Shown here: one piece after another, positions 1-7,988 of the stretch
Layout of the letters: each line of letters begins with the position of its first letter
Position numbering within the stretch: position 1 is the stretch's first letter
NCBI RefSeq assembly: GCF_004355005.1
Contig: NZ_SMSJ01000008.1
Coordinates: 62,001-126,000 of the forward strand
Origin: Dankookia rubra
Lineage (GTDB): Bacteria > Pseudomonadota > Alphaproteobacteria > Acetobacterales > Acetobacteraceae
Direction of reading: 5' to 3'
DNA: 64,000 bases
Notes under the pieces: generated by a model
Told to the model about the DNA's origin: nothing
The model's database searches: none
What the model saw: the letters and a program-made list of their open reading frames with translations, nothing else
Made by a program: the position numbers and the translations under genes

Positions 1-5
1 CGCAG

Positions 6-33
6 GGGGCCGCGGCGGGAACGCCGCGGCCCC
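6..33. terminator. strong hairpin at window edge, probable terminator
   Basis: A perfect 12-bp GC stem (6-17 with 22-33) closes on a GGAA loop. It is followed on the plus strand by TTT and lies 7 bases past the stop codon of the minus-strand gene that ends at 41. It could end transcription from either side. The short T run favours plus-strand transcripts entering from the left. Confidence 0.6.
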
Positions 34-40
34 TTTCGAT

Positions 41-1666
41 TCAGCGGTCGGTCAGCCGCAGCTCGATCCGCCGGTTCCGGGCATAGGCCTCCGGCGTCTC
101 CGCCGGGTCGAGCGGCTGGTTGTCGCCGAAGGCGGTGGCCGCGACCCGGTTCGGCGGCAGGCCTTCCTGCATGAGCAGCTGCGCCACCGCGATCGCCCGC
201 GCCGCCGAAAGCTCCCAATTCGTCGCGTAGCGGCCGCCGCCGCGGACCGGCTGGCGGTCGGCATGGCCGTCCACCCGCAGCAGCCAGTTCACGTCGCGCG
301 GGATCTTCTGCGCGATATCCTGCAGCACCCGGGCGATCTCGCGGATCTGCTGCTGCCCGGCCGCGGACAGGTCGGCGCTGCCCGGCGGGAAGAGCACCTC
401 CGACTGGAAGACGAAGCGGTCGCCGACGATCCGCACGTCGGCCCGGTCGCCCAGCACGTCCCGGAGGCGGCCGAAGAAGTCGCTGCGGTAGCGCTGCAGT
501 TCCTCGACCCGCGCCGCCAGCGCGGCGTTCAGCCGGGTGCCGAGCGTCAGGATCTGCGCATCCTTGTCGCGTCCCCCCGCTTCGGCGGCATCGAGCGAGG
601 CCGTCAGGCGGCCGAGCTGGCTGCGCAGCTCCTCGATCTGCCGGGTCAGCAGGGCGACCTGGGCGCGGGCGCTCTCGGCGAGCCGCCCCTGCTCGGCGGC
701 GGCGCGCTCGGCGGCCTGGCGGCGCTCGGCCTCGGTGCCGGTGGCGGCCTCGGCCGCGGTCCGGGCGCGGTCCGCCTCGCCGGCGCGCTTCAGCGCTTCC
801 TGCGCCTGCCGCTCGAGCTGGTCGCGCAGCGCGGTCAGGCTGCGGACCTGCTCGCCGAGCCTGGCGAGGTCCGACAGCCGGGCTTCGAGCGTCGTCCTGC
901 CGACCGTCACCTGGCGGTCGAGCGCGGCCATCTCCGTCCGCATGGCGGCGAGCTGCCGCTGCGCCTCGGCCAGCTGCGCCTGGCTGTCCTGCACCTGGCG
1001 CTGCAGCGCGGCCAGCTCGCGCCGCGCCGTCTCGGTCGCGCCGCGGCTGTCCGCCAGCTGCTTGTCGAGCTCCGTCACCCGCGCGTCCGAGCGCTGCCGC
1101 GCCGCCTGCTCGGCGGCCAGCGCCCGGCCGGTATCGGTCAGGCGGCGGACGGTCTGGGCGGCGTCGCCGCCGACGCTCTCGGCCCGGCGCAGCGCCTCGG
1201 CCAGCTGCTGCTCCAGCGAGGCCAGCCGTTCCGCCCCGCCGCGCCCGGCGAGCTCGAGGTCGGCGAGGCGGGCGCCCAGCCGGTCGCGCTCCGCCTGGGC
1301 CGCGTCGCGCTCGCCGCCCAGCCGGTCGCGCGCCTCCCGCGCCTCGCGCAGCTGGCTGGTCAGCAGGTCGCGGGCGCCGGCGGCGGCACGCAGCTCCTCG
1401 CTCGTGCGGGCGAGGGAGGCGCGCAGCTCGGTCGCCTGGCCGCGTTCGAGCGCCAGCAGCTCCGCCAGCTCCGCCACCTGGGCGTTCAGCCGGTCGAGCG
1501 CCCGGTCGCGCGAGGACAGGGCGACGCTGAGGAAGCCCTGGGCCAGGACGAAGACCAGCAGGACAAAGATGATGACCATGAGCAGGGTGGACAGCGCGTC
1601 CACGTAGCCCGGCCAGGCATCGAGGCCCCCGCCGCCGCGGTTGCGCCGGTTGCCGCCTAGCGCCAT
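41..1666 (-). CDS. MotB-like protein with long coiled coil and C-terminal OmpA peptidoglycan-binding domain
   Basis: The 541-aa product has a short basic N terminus and one membrane segment at about residues 22-44. Asp23 sits at the start of that segment, where MotB-type stators carry their proton-binding Asp. About 350 residues of Ala/Arg/Glu/Gln-rich coiled coil follow (roughly 45-395), then an OmpA-like domain (about 405-541) with the motifs DGHAD, NWELSAARA and ARNRRIELRL. The protein probably anchors in the inner membrane and reaches through the periplasm to peptidoglycan. The MotA/ExbB-like gene lies 13 nt upstream, so the two probably form an ion-driven complex. The coiled coil is far longer than in flagellar MotB (about 300 aa in total). 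Function and cargo are unknown. Confidence 0.85.
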   Translation of the reverse strand: MALGGNRRNRGGGGLDAWPGYVDALSTLLMVIIFVLLVFVLAQGFLSVALSSRDRALDRLNAQVAELAELLALERGQATELRASLARTSEELRAAAGARDLLTSQLREAREARDRLGGERDAAQAERDRLGARLADLELAGRGGAERLASLEQQLAEALRRAESVGGDAAQTVRRLTDTGRALAAEQAARQRSDARVTELDKQLADSRGATETARRELAALQRQVQDSQAQLAEAQRQLAAMRTEMAALDRQVTVGRTTLEARLSDLARLGEQVRSLTALRDQLERQAQEALKRAGEADRARTAAEAATGTEAERRQAAERAAAEQGRLAESARAQVALLTRQIEELRSQLGRLTASLDAAEAGGRDKDAQILTLGTRLNAALAARVEELQRYRSDFFGRLRDVLGDRADVRIVGDRFVFQSEVLFPPGSADLSAAGQQQIREIARVLQDIAQKIPRDVNWLLRVDGHADRQPVRGGGRYATNWELSAARAIAVAQLLMQEGLPPNRVAATAFGDNQPLDPAETPEAYARNRRIELRLTDR

Positions 1667-1679
1667 GCGGCGGGCCTGC

Positions 1680-2825
1680 TCACCGCGGCTGCTCCTCGGC
1701 CAGCGCGGCGATGGTGCGGGCGACGAGCTTGATCTCGCTGCGCAGCTCGGCGGTCGATTGGGCGCGGCCGGTGGTCATCTCCTCCAGCATGCGGGAAAGG
1801 TAGATCTCGGTGTTGCGGAGATGGCCGCGCACCACCTCGTCCGCCGGGGCGGCCTGGACCTCGGCCAGTCGCTGCAGCACCGGGCCGAGCGCCGCCTGCT
1901 GCTCCGCCACCCGCAGCATCAGCTGCTGGCTGGCGCGCATCTGGTCGGTCAGGGTCGAGAGCCGCTCGGTCAGGGTCATCATCGCCTGGCTGGTCTGGGC
2001 GCGGCCTTCCTCGCCCCGCGCCAGGATGCGCTGCAGCCCTTCGAGGTTCTCCGCGGTCTGTTCCAGCAGCGCCTGGACATAGGCCGGCACGCTGCCGCCG
2101 CCCTCGGCGCCCGCGTCGCCCAGCACGCCGGAGGAGAGCCGGGTGATCCCGGCCAGCCATTCCTCCAACTCGTTGTAGAAGCGGGTCTGCGCCTGGCCGG
2201 CGGTGAGGTCGAGGAAGCCGAGCACGAGCGCCCCGGCGAGGCCGAGCATCGAGGAGGAGAAGGCCGTCCCCATGCCCTTCAGCGGCTGCGCCAGGCCCGA
2301 CTTCAATTGGTTGAAGAGCTGGTTCAGGTCGCCCGACCCGACCGACATGCCGCCGATCACGTCGGAGACCGAGGAGATGGTCAGCAGCAGGCCCCAGAAG
2401 GTGCCGAGCAGGCCGAGGAAGATCAGCAGCCCGGTCATGTAGCGCGACAGCTCGCGCGTCTCGTCGAGGCGGGAGCCGATGCCGTCCAGCACGCTGCGCA
2501 TGGCGCCGGCCGAGAGGCTGAGCCGGTCGGAGCGCCGCGCCTGGAACATGCTGGCCATCGGTCCGAGCAGCCGCGGCGCCGGCTGGGCCGGGGCGCCGTG
2601 CTTCGGGCTGCGGAAATGCTCGAGCCAGTCGACCTCCGGCCGCAGGGTCAGCACCTGGCGCAGGTTCCAGGCCACGCCGATCAGCAGCACGCCGAGGATC
2701 AGCCCGTTCAGCACCAGGTTGGTGGCGAAGGCGGTGGCCAGTTGCGGCGCGAGCAGCGCGGCGACCAGCGCCACCACGCCGAGGAAGCCGAGCATGCGCC
2801 AGAGGAAGCGAAGCGGCGGGGTCAT
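1680..2825 (-). CDS. MotA/TolQ/ExbB-type proton channel family protein
   Basis: The 381-aa inner-membrane protein has hydrophobic segments near residues 8-30, 36-56, 130-155 and 195-225. The last two correspond to the conserved MotA/TolQ/ExbB core (FLGLLGTFWGLLLTI and GMGTAFSSSMLGLAGALVLG). A cytoplasmic amphipathic tail of about 150 residues follows. It is the first partner of the stator-like pair, with the MotB-like gene starting 13 nt downstream. No flagellar or Tol genes are nearby, so the energised process cannot be named. The family call is secure; the role is inferred from the pairing. Confidence 0.83.
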   Translation of the reverse strand: MTPPLRFLWRMLGFLGVVALVAALLAPQLATAFATNLVLNGLILGVLLIGVAWNLRQVLTLRPEVDWLEHFRSPKHGAPAQPAPRLLGPMASMFQARRSDRLSLSAGAMRSVLDGIGSRLDETRELSRYMTGLLIFLGLLGTFWGLLLTISSVSDVIGGMSVGSGDLNQLFNQLKSGLAQPLKGMGTAFSSSMLGLAGALVLGFLDLTAGQAQTRFYNELEEWLAGITRLSSGVLGDAGAEGGGSVPAYVQALLEQTAENLEGLQRILARGEEGRAQTSQAMMTLTERLSTLTDQMRASQQLMLRVAEQQAALGPVLQRLAEVQAAPADEVVRGHLRNTEIYLSRMLEEMTTGRAQSTAELRSEIKLVARTIAALAEEQPR

Positions 2826-2861
2826 CGGCCCGAACTCATGGATCGGTGTTCCTGTGTTCGG

Positions 2862-3425
2862 TCACCGGGGTGCGGCCCGGGTGCCCGGGGGCTGGACGTC
2901 GACGGCATCCGCCGCCTCCTCGGTCCGGCCCATGGGGCGGATGTCGATGCGGGTGGCGGGCAGGCCGCCGGCCACCAGCGCCTCCTTCACCGCGAGGCCG
3001 CGGGCAAGGCTGAGCCGGCGCGCGGTCGAGACATCGGCGGCGGGGCCGCTGGCCTGGGCGAACAGCACGACGCGGCCCTCCGGCCCGGCGGCGAGGCGGC
3101 GGCCGAGCTCGGCCAGGGCGGCGTCGGCGGCCCGCGGCGCGGCGTCCTTGCCTTCGGGGAAGCGCAGCCGCCAGGCGCCGTCCGGCAGCGCCTCCATCCC
3201 CGGCGGCAGGGTGAAGGGGCGGGTGGCGGGCGGGGCGGGCGCGGGCTGGGCAAGGCCGGGGCGGGCGGCGAGGTCGGCCGGGGCGGGCGGCGCCGGGGCG
3301 GGGTCGGCCGGCAGCGTCCCGGCCGGCGATGCCTCGGCCGCGGAAACGGGCTGGGCAGCCGCCGGGGTCATGGCAAGCATCGCCCCGGCCAGCAGGGCCA
3401 TCCGGACTGGCAAGACGCGCATCAC
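2862..3425 (-). CDS. secreted OmpA-like small protein
   Basis: The 187-aa protein starts with a clear signal peptide (residues 1-25, ending TPAAA). A Pro/Ala-rich linker runs to about residue 75. The C-terminal half looks like a reduced OmpA fold (RVVLFAQASG, STARRLSLARGLAVKEAL, RIDIRPMGR). It precedes the MotA-like gene by 36 nt on the same strand and is probably its operon partner. The peptidoglycan-contacting residues are less clear than in the 41-1666 product. No specific function is recognised. Confidence 0.7.
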   Translation of the reverse strand: MMRVLPVRMALLAGAMLAMTPAAAQPVSAAEASPAGTLPADPAPAPPAPADLAARPGLAQPAPAPPATRPFTLPPGMEALPDGAWRLRFPEGKDAAPRAADAALAELGRRLAAGPEGRVVLFAQASGPAADVSTARRLSLARGLAVKEALVAGGLPATRIDIRPMGRTEEAADAVDVQPPGTRAAPR

Positions 3426-3462
3426 CCTGGACTCGGCCCCTTTTCCTCGCCGGGGCAGGCTA

Positions 3463-3805
3463 GCCTGCGATGGTCCCGGGTGGAAACACGCAGGACGTGA
3501 ATCGCCGGCTCAACAAGCCTGCGATTGTCCTGGGTGGAAACACGGGACGTGAAGCGCCGGCTCAACAAAGCCTGCGATCGTCCTGGGTGGAAGCACGGGA
3601 CGTGAAGCGCCGGCTCGGCAAAGCCTGCGATCGTCCTGGGTGGAAGCACGGGACGTGAATCGCCGGGCCGGCAAAGCCTGCGGTCGTCCTGGGTGGAAAC
3701 ACGGGACGTGAAGCGCCGGCTCGGCAAAGCCTGCGATCGTCCTGGGTGGAAGCACGGGACGTGAATCGCCGGGTCAACAAAGCCTGGACCGATGTCGTCC
3801 TGACA
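3463..3805. repeat. 53-bp tandem repeat, six full copies plus a partial seventh
   Basis: Copies start at 3463, 3517, 3570, 3623, 3676, 3729 and 3782. Spacing is 53 bp (54 for the first interval, which has small indels). Each unit begins GCCTGCGAT and contains TGGGTGGAA, CACGGGACGTGAA and CGCCGG. Copies differ at only a few positions, such as A/G in AARCAC and G/T in GAAKCGCC. Because 53 is not a multiple of 3, each unit shifts frame, so open frames across it are not protein repeats. It lies between the start of the small OmpA-like gene and the end of suhB. Confidence 0.95.
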
Positions 3806-3850
3806 CGGCCCGGGCAACGTCGGTGCAGGCGGTACGGCCGGCGCTGGAGC

Positions 3851-4723
3851 TCAACCCGCGGCGGGCGGGCCCGCTTCGGCGGCGCGGCCGCGGACGGCGC
3901 CGGCGGCGGCGATGCCCTCCTGCACCACCTCGCGCAGCTTGCCGTGCAGCGCCTGGTTGCCGGCGACGACGTTGCCCTCGAGGTAGGGGTCGCCGCCTTC
4001 AGGGTCGGTGGCGAAGCCGCCGGCCTCGCGCACCAAGATCAGCCCGGCGGCCATGTCCCACTTCTTGATGCCGAGCTCCCAGTAGCCGTCGTAGCGGCCG
4101 GCGGCGGTCCAGGCGAGGTCGAGCGCGGCCGAGCCGAAGCGCCGGACGCCGGCCACCTGCGGCATGATGCGGCCGAGGATCTGGCTGAACTCCGCCTTGC
4201 GCGGCACGCCGGCGAAGGGGATGCCGGTGGCGAAGAGCGCGTGGTTCATCTCGCGCCGGCCGGAGACGCGGAGCCGCTTGTCGTTGAGGAAGGCGCCGAC
4301 GCCCTTTTCCGCCCAGAACATCTCGTCCGAGGCCGGGTTGTAGATCACGCCGGCGACGATTTCGGTCCGGTCGGCATCCACCCGCTTCTCGATCCCGACC
4401 GAGACGCACCAGTGCGGGATGCCGTGCAGGAAGTTGCTGGTGCCGTCGAGCGGGTCGACCACCCAGCGCCATTCCCAGCCCTCCGCGCCATGGCTGCCGC
4501 TTTCCTCCATCAGGAAGGCGAAGCCGGGGCGGGCGCGGGAGAGCTCCTGCCGCAGCGTCTCCTCGGCGCGGATGTCGGCTGCGGAGACGAAGTCGCCCGG
4601 GCCCTTGGCCGAGACCTGGAGCTGCTCGACTTCGCCGAAGTCGCGGAGCAGGCGGCGGCCGGCCTTCTGGACGGCGCCGACGACGACGTTGAGGGCGGGC
4701 GAGAGGCGCGGGGAGGAGGCCAT
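3851..4723 (-). CDS. suhB: inositol monophosphatase family protein
   Basis: The 290-aa Mg2+-dependent sugar-phosphate phosphatase shows the family metal-site motifs MEESG (Glu73-Glu74) and DPLDGTSNF (90-98). The C-terminal motif WDMAAGLILVREAGG is also present. The usual length is about 265, and the excess is an Ala/Gly-rich tail. It hydrolyses myo-inositol-1-phosphate or related phosphates; in SuhB relatives it may also assist rRNA transcription. It lies downstream of efp on the same strand, a pairing common in alphaproteobacteria. The exact substrate cannot be read from the sequence. Confidence 0.9.
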   Translation of the reverse strand: MASSPRLSPALNVVVGAVQKAGRRLLRDFGEVEQLQVSAKGPGDFVSAADIRAEETLRQELSRARPGFAFLMEESGSHGAEGWEWRWVVDPLDGTSNFLHGIPHWCVSVGIEKRVDADRTEIVAGVIYNPASDEMFWAEKGVGAFLNDKRLRVSGRREMNHALFATGIPFAGVPRKAEFSQILGRIMPQVAGVRRFGSAALDLAWTAAGRYDGYWELGIKKWDMAAGLILVREAGGFATDPEGGDPYLEGNVVAGNQALHGKLREVVQEGIAAAGAVRGRAAEAGPPAAG

Positions 4724-4879
4724 GGCGGCGGGGTGTTCCTGGGGGTCGGCTTGGGGCGGCGGGCCAGGCGGGGGCGGGGCTGGCCCCGGCCGGAGGGTCT
4801 CCCCGCCCGCGGCGGGGACGCGGCTGCCCGGGCGCGGGCAGCGGCGGGGCGGCCCCTCGGCCGGCCGGGGCGCAGGGGC

Positions 4880-4900
4880 GCGGCCCCTCGGCGGGGCCGC
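4880..4900 (-). terminator. GC hairpin after efp
   Basis: An 8-bp perfect GC stem (4880-4887 with 4893-4900, 5-nt loop) lies 6 nt past the efp stop. A second hairpin of the same strength is at 4800-4818. No T tract follows either, so they may be processing or stabilising structures rather than true intrinsic terminators. Confidence 0.4.
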
Positions 4901-4906
4901 GGCGGC

Positions 4907-5476
4907 TCAGCCCTTGGCGCGTTCCACGTAGGAGGCGTCCTCGGTCTTCACCACGATCCGGTCGCCCTGGGTGACGAAGGGCGGGACCATGGTCTTGACG
5001 CCGTTCGAGAGCACGGCCGGCTTGTAGGAGGAGGAGGCGGTCTGCCCCTTCACCACCGGATCGGCCTCGACGACTTCCAGCGTCACCTGCTCGGGCAGGG
5101 TCATCGCCACCGGCTCGCCCTCGATCATGCGGACCTGGACGGTCATGTTCTCGACCAGGAAGGGCAGGCGGTCGCCGAGGATGTCCTTCGGCACCGTGGT
5201 CTGCTCGTAGGTCTCGGGGTGCATGAGGATGATGTTGTCGCCCTCGGCGTAGGAGAAGGTGAACTCCTCGTCCGAGGTCTCCAGCCGTTCCACCACATCC
5301 GCCGTGCGCCAGCGCTGGTCCTTCTTGGACCCGGTCTTGATGTTGCGCATGTCCACCTGGATGATGGCATTGCCCTTGCCAGGGATCATGATGTTCTGGC
5401 GGATGATGGTGTAGCGCTGGCCTTCGAATTCGATGACCATGCCGGCACGCATCTGGTTGGCCTGCATCTTTGCCAT
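4907..5476 (-). CDS. efp: translation elongation factor P
   Basis: The 189-aa protein has the three beta-barrel domains of EF-P, which relieves ribosomes stalled at polyproline. The Lys in PGKGNA is the expected loop residue, equivalent to E. coli Lys34, that reaches the peptidyl-transferase centre and is often modified. The start chosen is the ATG giving MAKMQANQMRAG. An in-frame extension of about 40 residues upstream is Arg/Pro-rich and unlike the family. No epmA/epmB-type modification gene is in the window. suhB follows on the same strand. Confidence 0.97.
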   Translation of the reverse strand: MAKMQANQMRAGMVIEFEGQRYTIIRQNIMIPGKGNAIIQVDMRNIKTGSKKDQRWRTADVVERLETSDEEFTFSYAEGDNIILMHPETYEQTTVPKDILGDRLPFLVENMTVQVRMIEGEPVAMTLPEQVTLEVVEADPVVKGQTASSSYKPAVLSNGVKTMVPPFVTQGDRIVVKTEDASYVERAKG

Positions 5477-6030
5477 GGGTGGGCTGCCTGTCCGGGTGGA
5501 GTGAATGAGCGGGCGCGGGCCGTGCCGGGATCGGCAGGCCTGGGCGAGGGGGGCGGTTTTAGGCGGCTTCCAGGCCCTGCGCAACGCCGGCCGCACCCGT
5601 ACTCCGCTTCCGCCGCAACACCGGAGGCTCGTGCAGATCGAAACCGGGCCGGAAGCATGGTTGCCTTCACGTCAAGGGGAGGATGCTCGCCCGGCCGCGC
5701 ACCGATCCGGCGGGCATGCCGCGGCGGCAGGCAATTGCCTGCACCGGGGACCCTGCCTGCCCCTGCAACGAATCAGCCGTTGCCGCTGCTGGCGTCCGGG
5801 GGCGCCCGAGTTTCCCGCCCGCCGCCCGGCATGGTTTCGTGTGGTTTGCGGATCGAGCCGGTTTCGAGTTTTCGATGCTGCGCCGCCACACGCTCCGCTA
5901 GAAATTCCGTCCACACCACCAGCGAAACCATCTGGCCCCCACTCCCCGAACGACTCGCCCTTTGATAAGGTCCCGGCGCGGGGTGCCCCCTGGCCCCGAC
6001 AACCGCTGGACCATAAAGCGAGCGACTGGG
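5477..6030. other. intergenic region without a convincing gene
   Basis: This 554-bp stretch lies between the divergent efp (minus) and the small plus-strand gene at 6031. Open frames through it are Arg/Pro/Ala-rich low-complexity translations with no recognisable motif. It must carry the efp promoter on the minus strand. No clear consensus boxes or RNA element were seen. Confidence 0.5.
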
Positions 6031-6429
6031 ATGGAATCGATCACGCGCCTGCCGGGCATCCGCCCCTTGGCATTGCCGCGCCTGCCCGCCGACTTCTTCG
6101 CCCCGCCGCGCGACCCCTCGGCGCCCGAGCCGCTCGGCCTGGAATGGCCGCGCCGCGGCGCCGCCTTCCGCCTCACCGGCTGCCCGAAGCTCCAGGCTGC
6201 CTTCCGCGCCGCGCTCGCGGAGTACGAGGCGGCCGAGAATGCCGCCGCCCTGGCCCGCTGCTCGGGCGACCTCCGCGGCTTCTTCGCGGCCACCACCGGG
6301 ACGCATCGCGGCTTCGCGGCGCTCGAGGCCTTCGGCCTGCCGGCCGCCGATCTCGGCCGGCTGCAGGCGCTGGCCCGCCGCCGGGCGCGCGAGGCCGCCC
6401 GCCGCGGCCGCCAGGACGAAGCCGCCTGA
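6031..6429 (+). CDS. hypothetical protein, 132 aa
   Basis: The predicted product starts MESITRLPGIRPLALP. Its middle is helical and Ala-rich (AALAEYEAAENAAALARCSGD), with a GFAALEAFGLPA segment and a basic tail. Composition is more protein-like than the competing minus-strand frame, which is mostly Arg/Ala/Ser. There is no membrane segment or known motif. It stands alone between efp and serA, convergent with serA. Treat it as a weakly supported gene of unknown function. Confidence 0.5.
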   Translation: MESITRLPGIRPLALPRLPADFFAPPRDPSAPEPLGLEWPRRGAAFRLTGCPKLQAAFRAALAEYEAAENAAALARCSGDLRGFFAATTGTHRGFAALEAFGLPAADLGRLQALARRRAREAARRGRQDEAA

Positions 6430-6634
6430 AGGCTTGAGCTTTCCGGCTCGTTCATGATACGTTCCGGCCTCCGGCAAGGAGGCCAGCCTTGGAGCACGCG
6501 CCCGGGCTTTCCCGCGACTGCCGTTGCGAAATGCCCCGGAGCCTCGCCCACGCCCCGCCTTTGTCCGAAAGCGCGCATCGCGCGCCCGCAACCCGAGGTG
6601 TCCAGAGGCCTTTCGGCCTTTGGCGGGGTGGCCT

Positions 6635-6653
6635 GGAGGGGCAGCGCCCCTCC
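6635..6653. terminator. hairpin between convergent genes
   Basis: A perfect 8-bp stem (6635-6642 with 6646-6653) with a 3-nt loop lies between the convergent gene ending at 6429 and serA ending at 6699. A second small hairpin built on GGCC arms is at about 6607-6620. Placement suggests a shared terminator for both strands. Confidence 0.45.
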
Positions 6654-6698
6654 GGTCCCGCTTCCGGCTTTGTCCGAAAACGCCGTTCCCGGCGAGCT

Positions 6699-7946
6699 TT
6701 ATTCCCGCTCGTAGATCAGCCGTGCCCGAAGCGTTCCCGGCAGCGCCCGCAACTCGCCGAGGATCGCCTCCGCCGCCGAGCGCGCCTCGACGCTCTCGAC
6801 CACCACGTAACCGAGGTCGCCGAAGGTCTGGTAGTACTGCGCCGCGATGTTCAGGCCGCGCTTGCCAAAGGACTCGTTGATGCGGGACAGCACGCCGGGC
6901 GCGTCGCGGTGGACATGCGTCCAGCGGGCGCCGGTGGGACGCGCGGGCAGCTGCACCTGGGGGAAGTTCACCGCGCCCATGGTGGCGCCGCTGTCGCTGT
7001 ACTCGACCAGCTTGCGGGCCACCTCCTGGCCGATGCGCGACTGCGCCTCCTGCGTCGAGCCGCCGATATGCGGGGTCAGGATGACGTTGGGCAGGCCCTG
7101 GACCGGGCTGGCGAAGCGCTCGCCGTTGCGGGCCGGCTCCTCGGGGAAGACGTCGGCGGCGAAGCCCAGCAGGTGGCGGGACCGCAGGGCGTCCGCCGCG
7201 GCCTCCAGGTCCACCAGCGTGCCGCGGGCATTGTTGATCAGGATGCTGCCCGGCTTCATCGCGGCGATCTCGCGCGCGCCGATCATGCCGATCGTCTCCG
7301 CAGTCTCCGGCACGTGCAGCGTCACGATGTCGGCCTCGGCCAGCAGCTCGGCAAGCGACGAGCAGGGCCGGGCATTGCCGTGCGGCAGCTTCGTGGTGTG
7401 GTCCCAGTAGATGACCCGCATGCCGAAGGCCTCGGCGAGCACCGAGAGCTGGCTGCCGATATTGCCGTAGCCCACGAGCCCGAGGGTCCGCCCGCGCACC
7501 TCGTAGCTGCCCTCGGCCGACTTGTCCCAGCCGCCGGCATGGGCGGAGCGGGAGCGGTCGGGGATGCCGCGCAGCAGCATCACCACCTCGCCCATCACCA
7601 GCTCGGCCACGCTGCGGGTATTGGAGAAGGGCGCGTTGAAGACCGGGATGCCGCGGGTGCGGGTGGTGTCGAGGTCGACTTGGTTGGTGCCGATGCAGAA
7701 GCAGCCCACGGTGATCAGCCGGTCGGCCGCGGCCAGCGCCTCGTCCCGCAACTGGGTGCGGGAGCGGATGCCGAGCATGTGGACGCCCTGGAGCGCCTCG
7801 GCCAGCGCCGGGCCGTCCAGCGCCTTGGCCATGCGGGTGACATTCTGGTAGCCGGCGCCGGCCAGCAATTCGACGGCGCTGTCGGAAATCCCCTCCAGCA
7901 GCAGGACCTTGATGCGGTCCTTGGGAAGGGAGATGCGGTCGGACAT
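6699..7946 (-). CDS. serA: D-3-phosphoglycerate dehydrogenase
   Basis: The 415-aa NAD-dependent enzyme oxidises 3-phosphoglycerate in the first step of serine synthesis. The Rossmann motif GLVGYGNIGSQ is near residue 150. Catalytic residues appear in NNARGTLVD (Arg) and TPHIGGST (His), with an acidic residue between them. A C-terminal ACT-type domain (about 340-415) suggests serine feedback control. Length matches the short E. coli-type SerA (410 aa) rather than the 525-aa form. serC, often its neighbour in alphaproteobacteria, is not adjacent. Confidence 0.95.
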   Translation of the reverse strand: MSDRISLPKDRIKVLLLEGISDSAVELLAGAGYQNVTRMAKALDGPALAEALQGVHMLGIRSRTQLRDEALAAADRLITVGCFCIGTNQVDLDTTRTRGIPVFNAPFSNTRSVAELVMGEVVMLLRGIPDRSRSAHAGGWDKSAEGSYEVRGRTLGLVGYGNIGSQLSVLAEAFGMRVIYWDHTTKLPHGNARPCSSLAELLAEADIVTLHVPETAETIGMIGAREIAAMKPGSILINNARGTLVDLEAAADALRSRHLLGFAADVFPEEPARNGERFASPVQGLPNVILTPHIGGSTQEAQSRIGQEVARKLVEYSDSGATMGAVNFPQVQLPARPTGARWTHVHRDAPGVLSRINESFGKRGLNIAAQYYQTFGDLGYVVVESVEARSAAEAILGELRALPGTLRARLIYERE

Positions 7947-7988
7947 GGGGGGCTCCGGCTGACACGGCGGGGGCCGCGGGCCGGCTGT

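Noticed and set aside
41-3425. Zorya defence system (ZorAB)
   Set aside because: The channel and MotB-like pair resembles ZorAB only in general family. No ZorC, ZorD or ZorE-type gene is adjacent, and the long coil is on the periplasmic partner.
3463-3805. CRISPR array
   Set aside because: The 53-bp units are contiguous copies with no unique spacers between repeats, and no cas gene is near.
4724-4906. suhB/mmgR-type RNA upstream of suhB
   Set aside because: The 183-bp gap is low-complexity GC sequence with simple hairpins; nothing like that RNA's conserved core was recognised.
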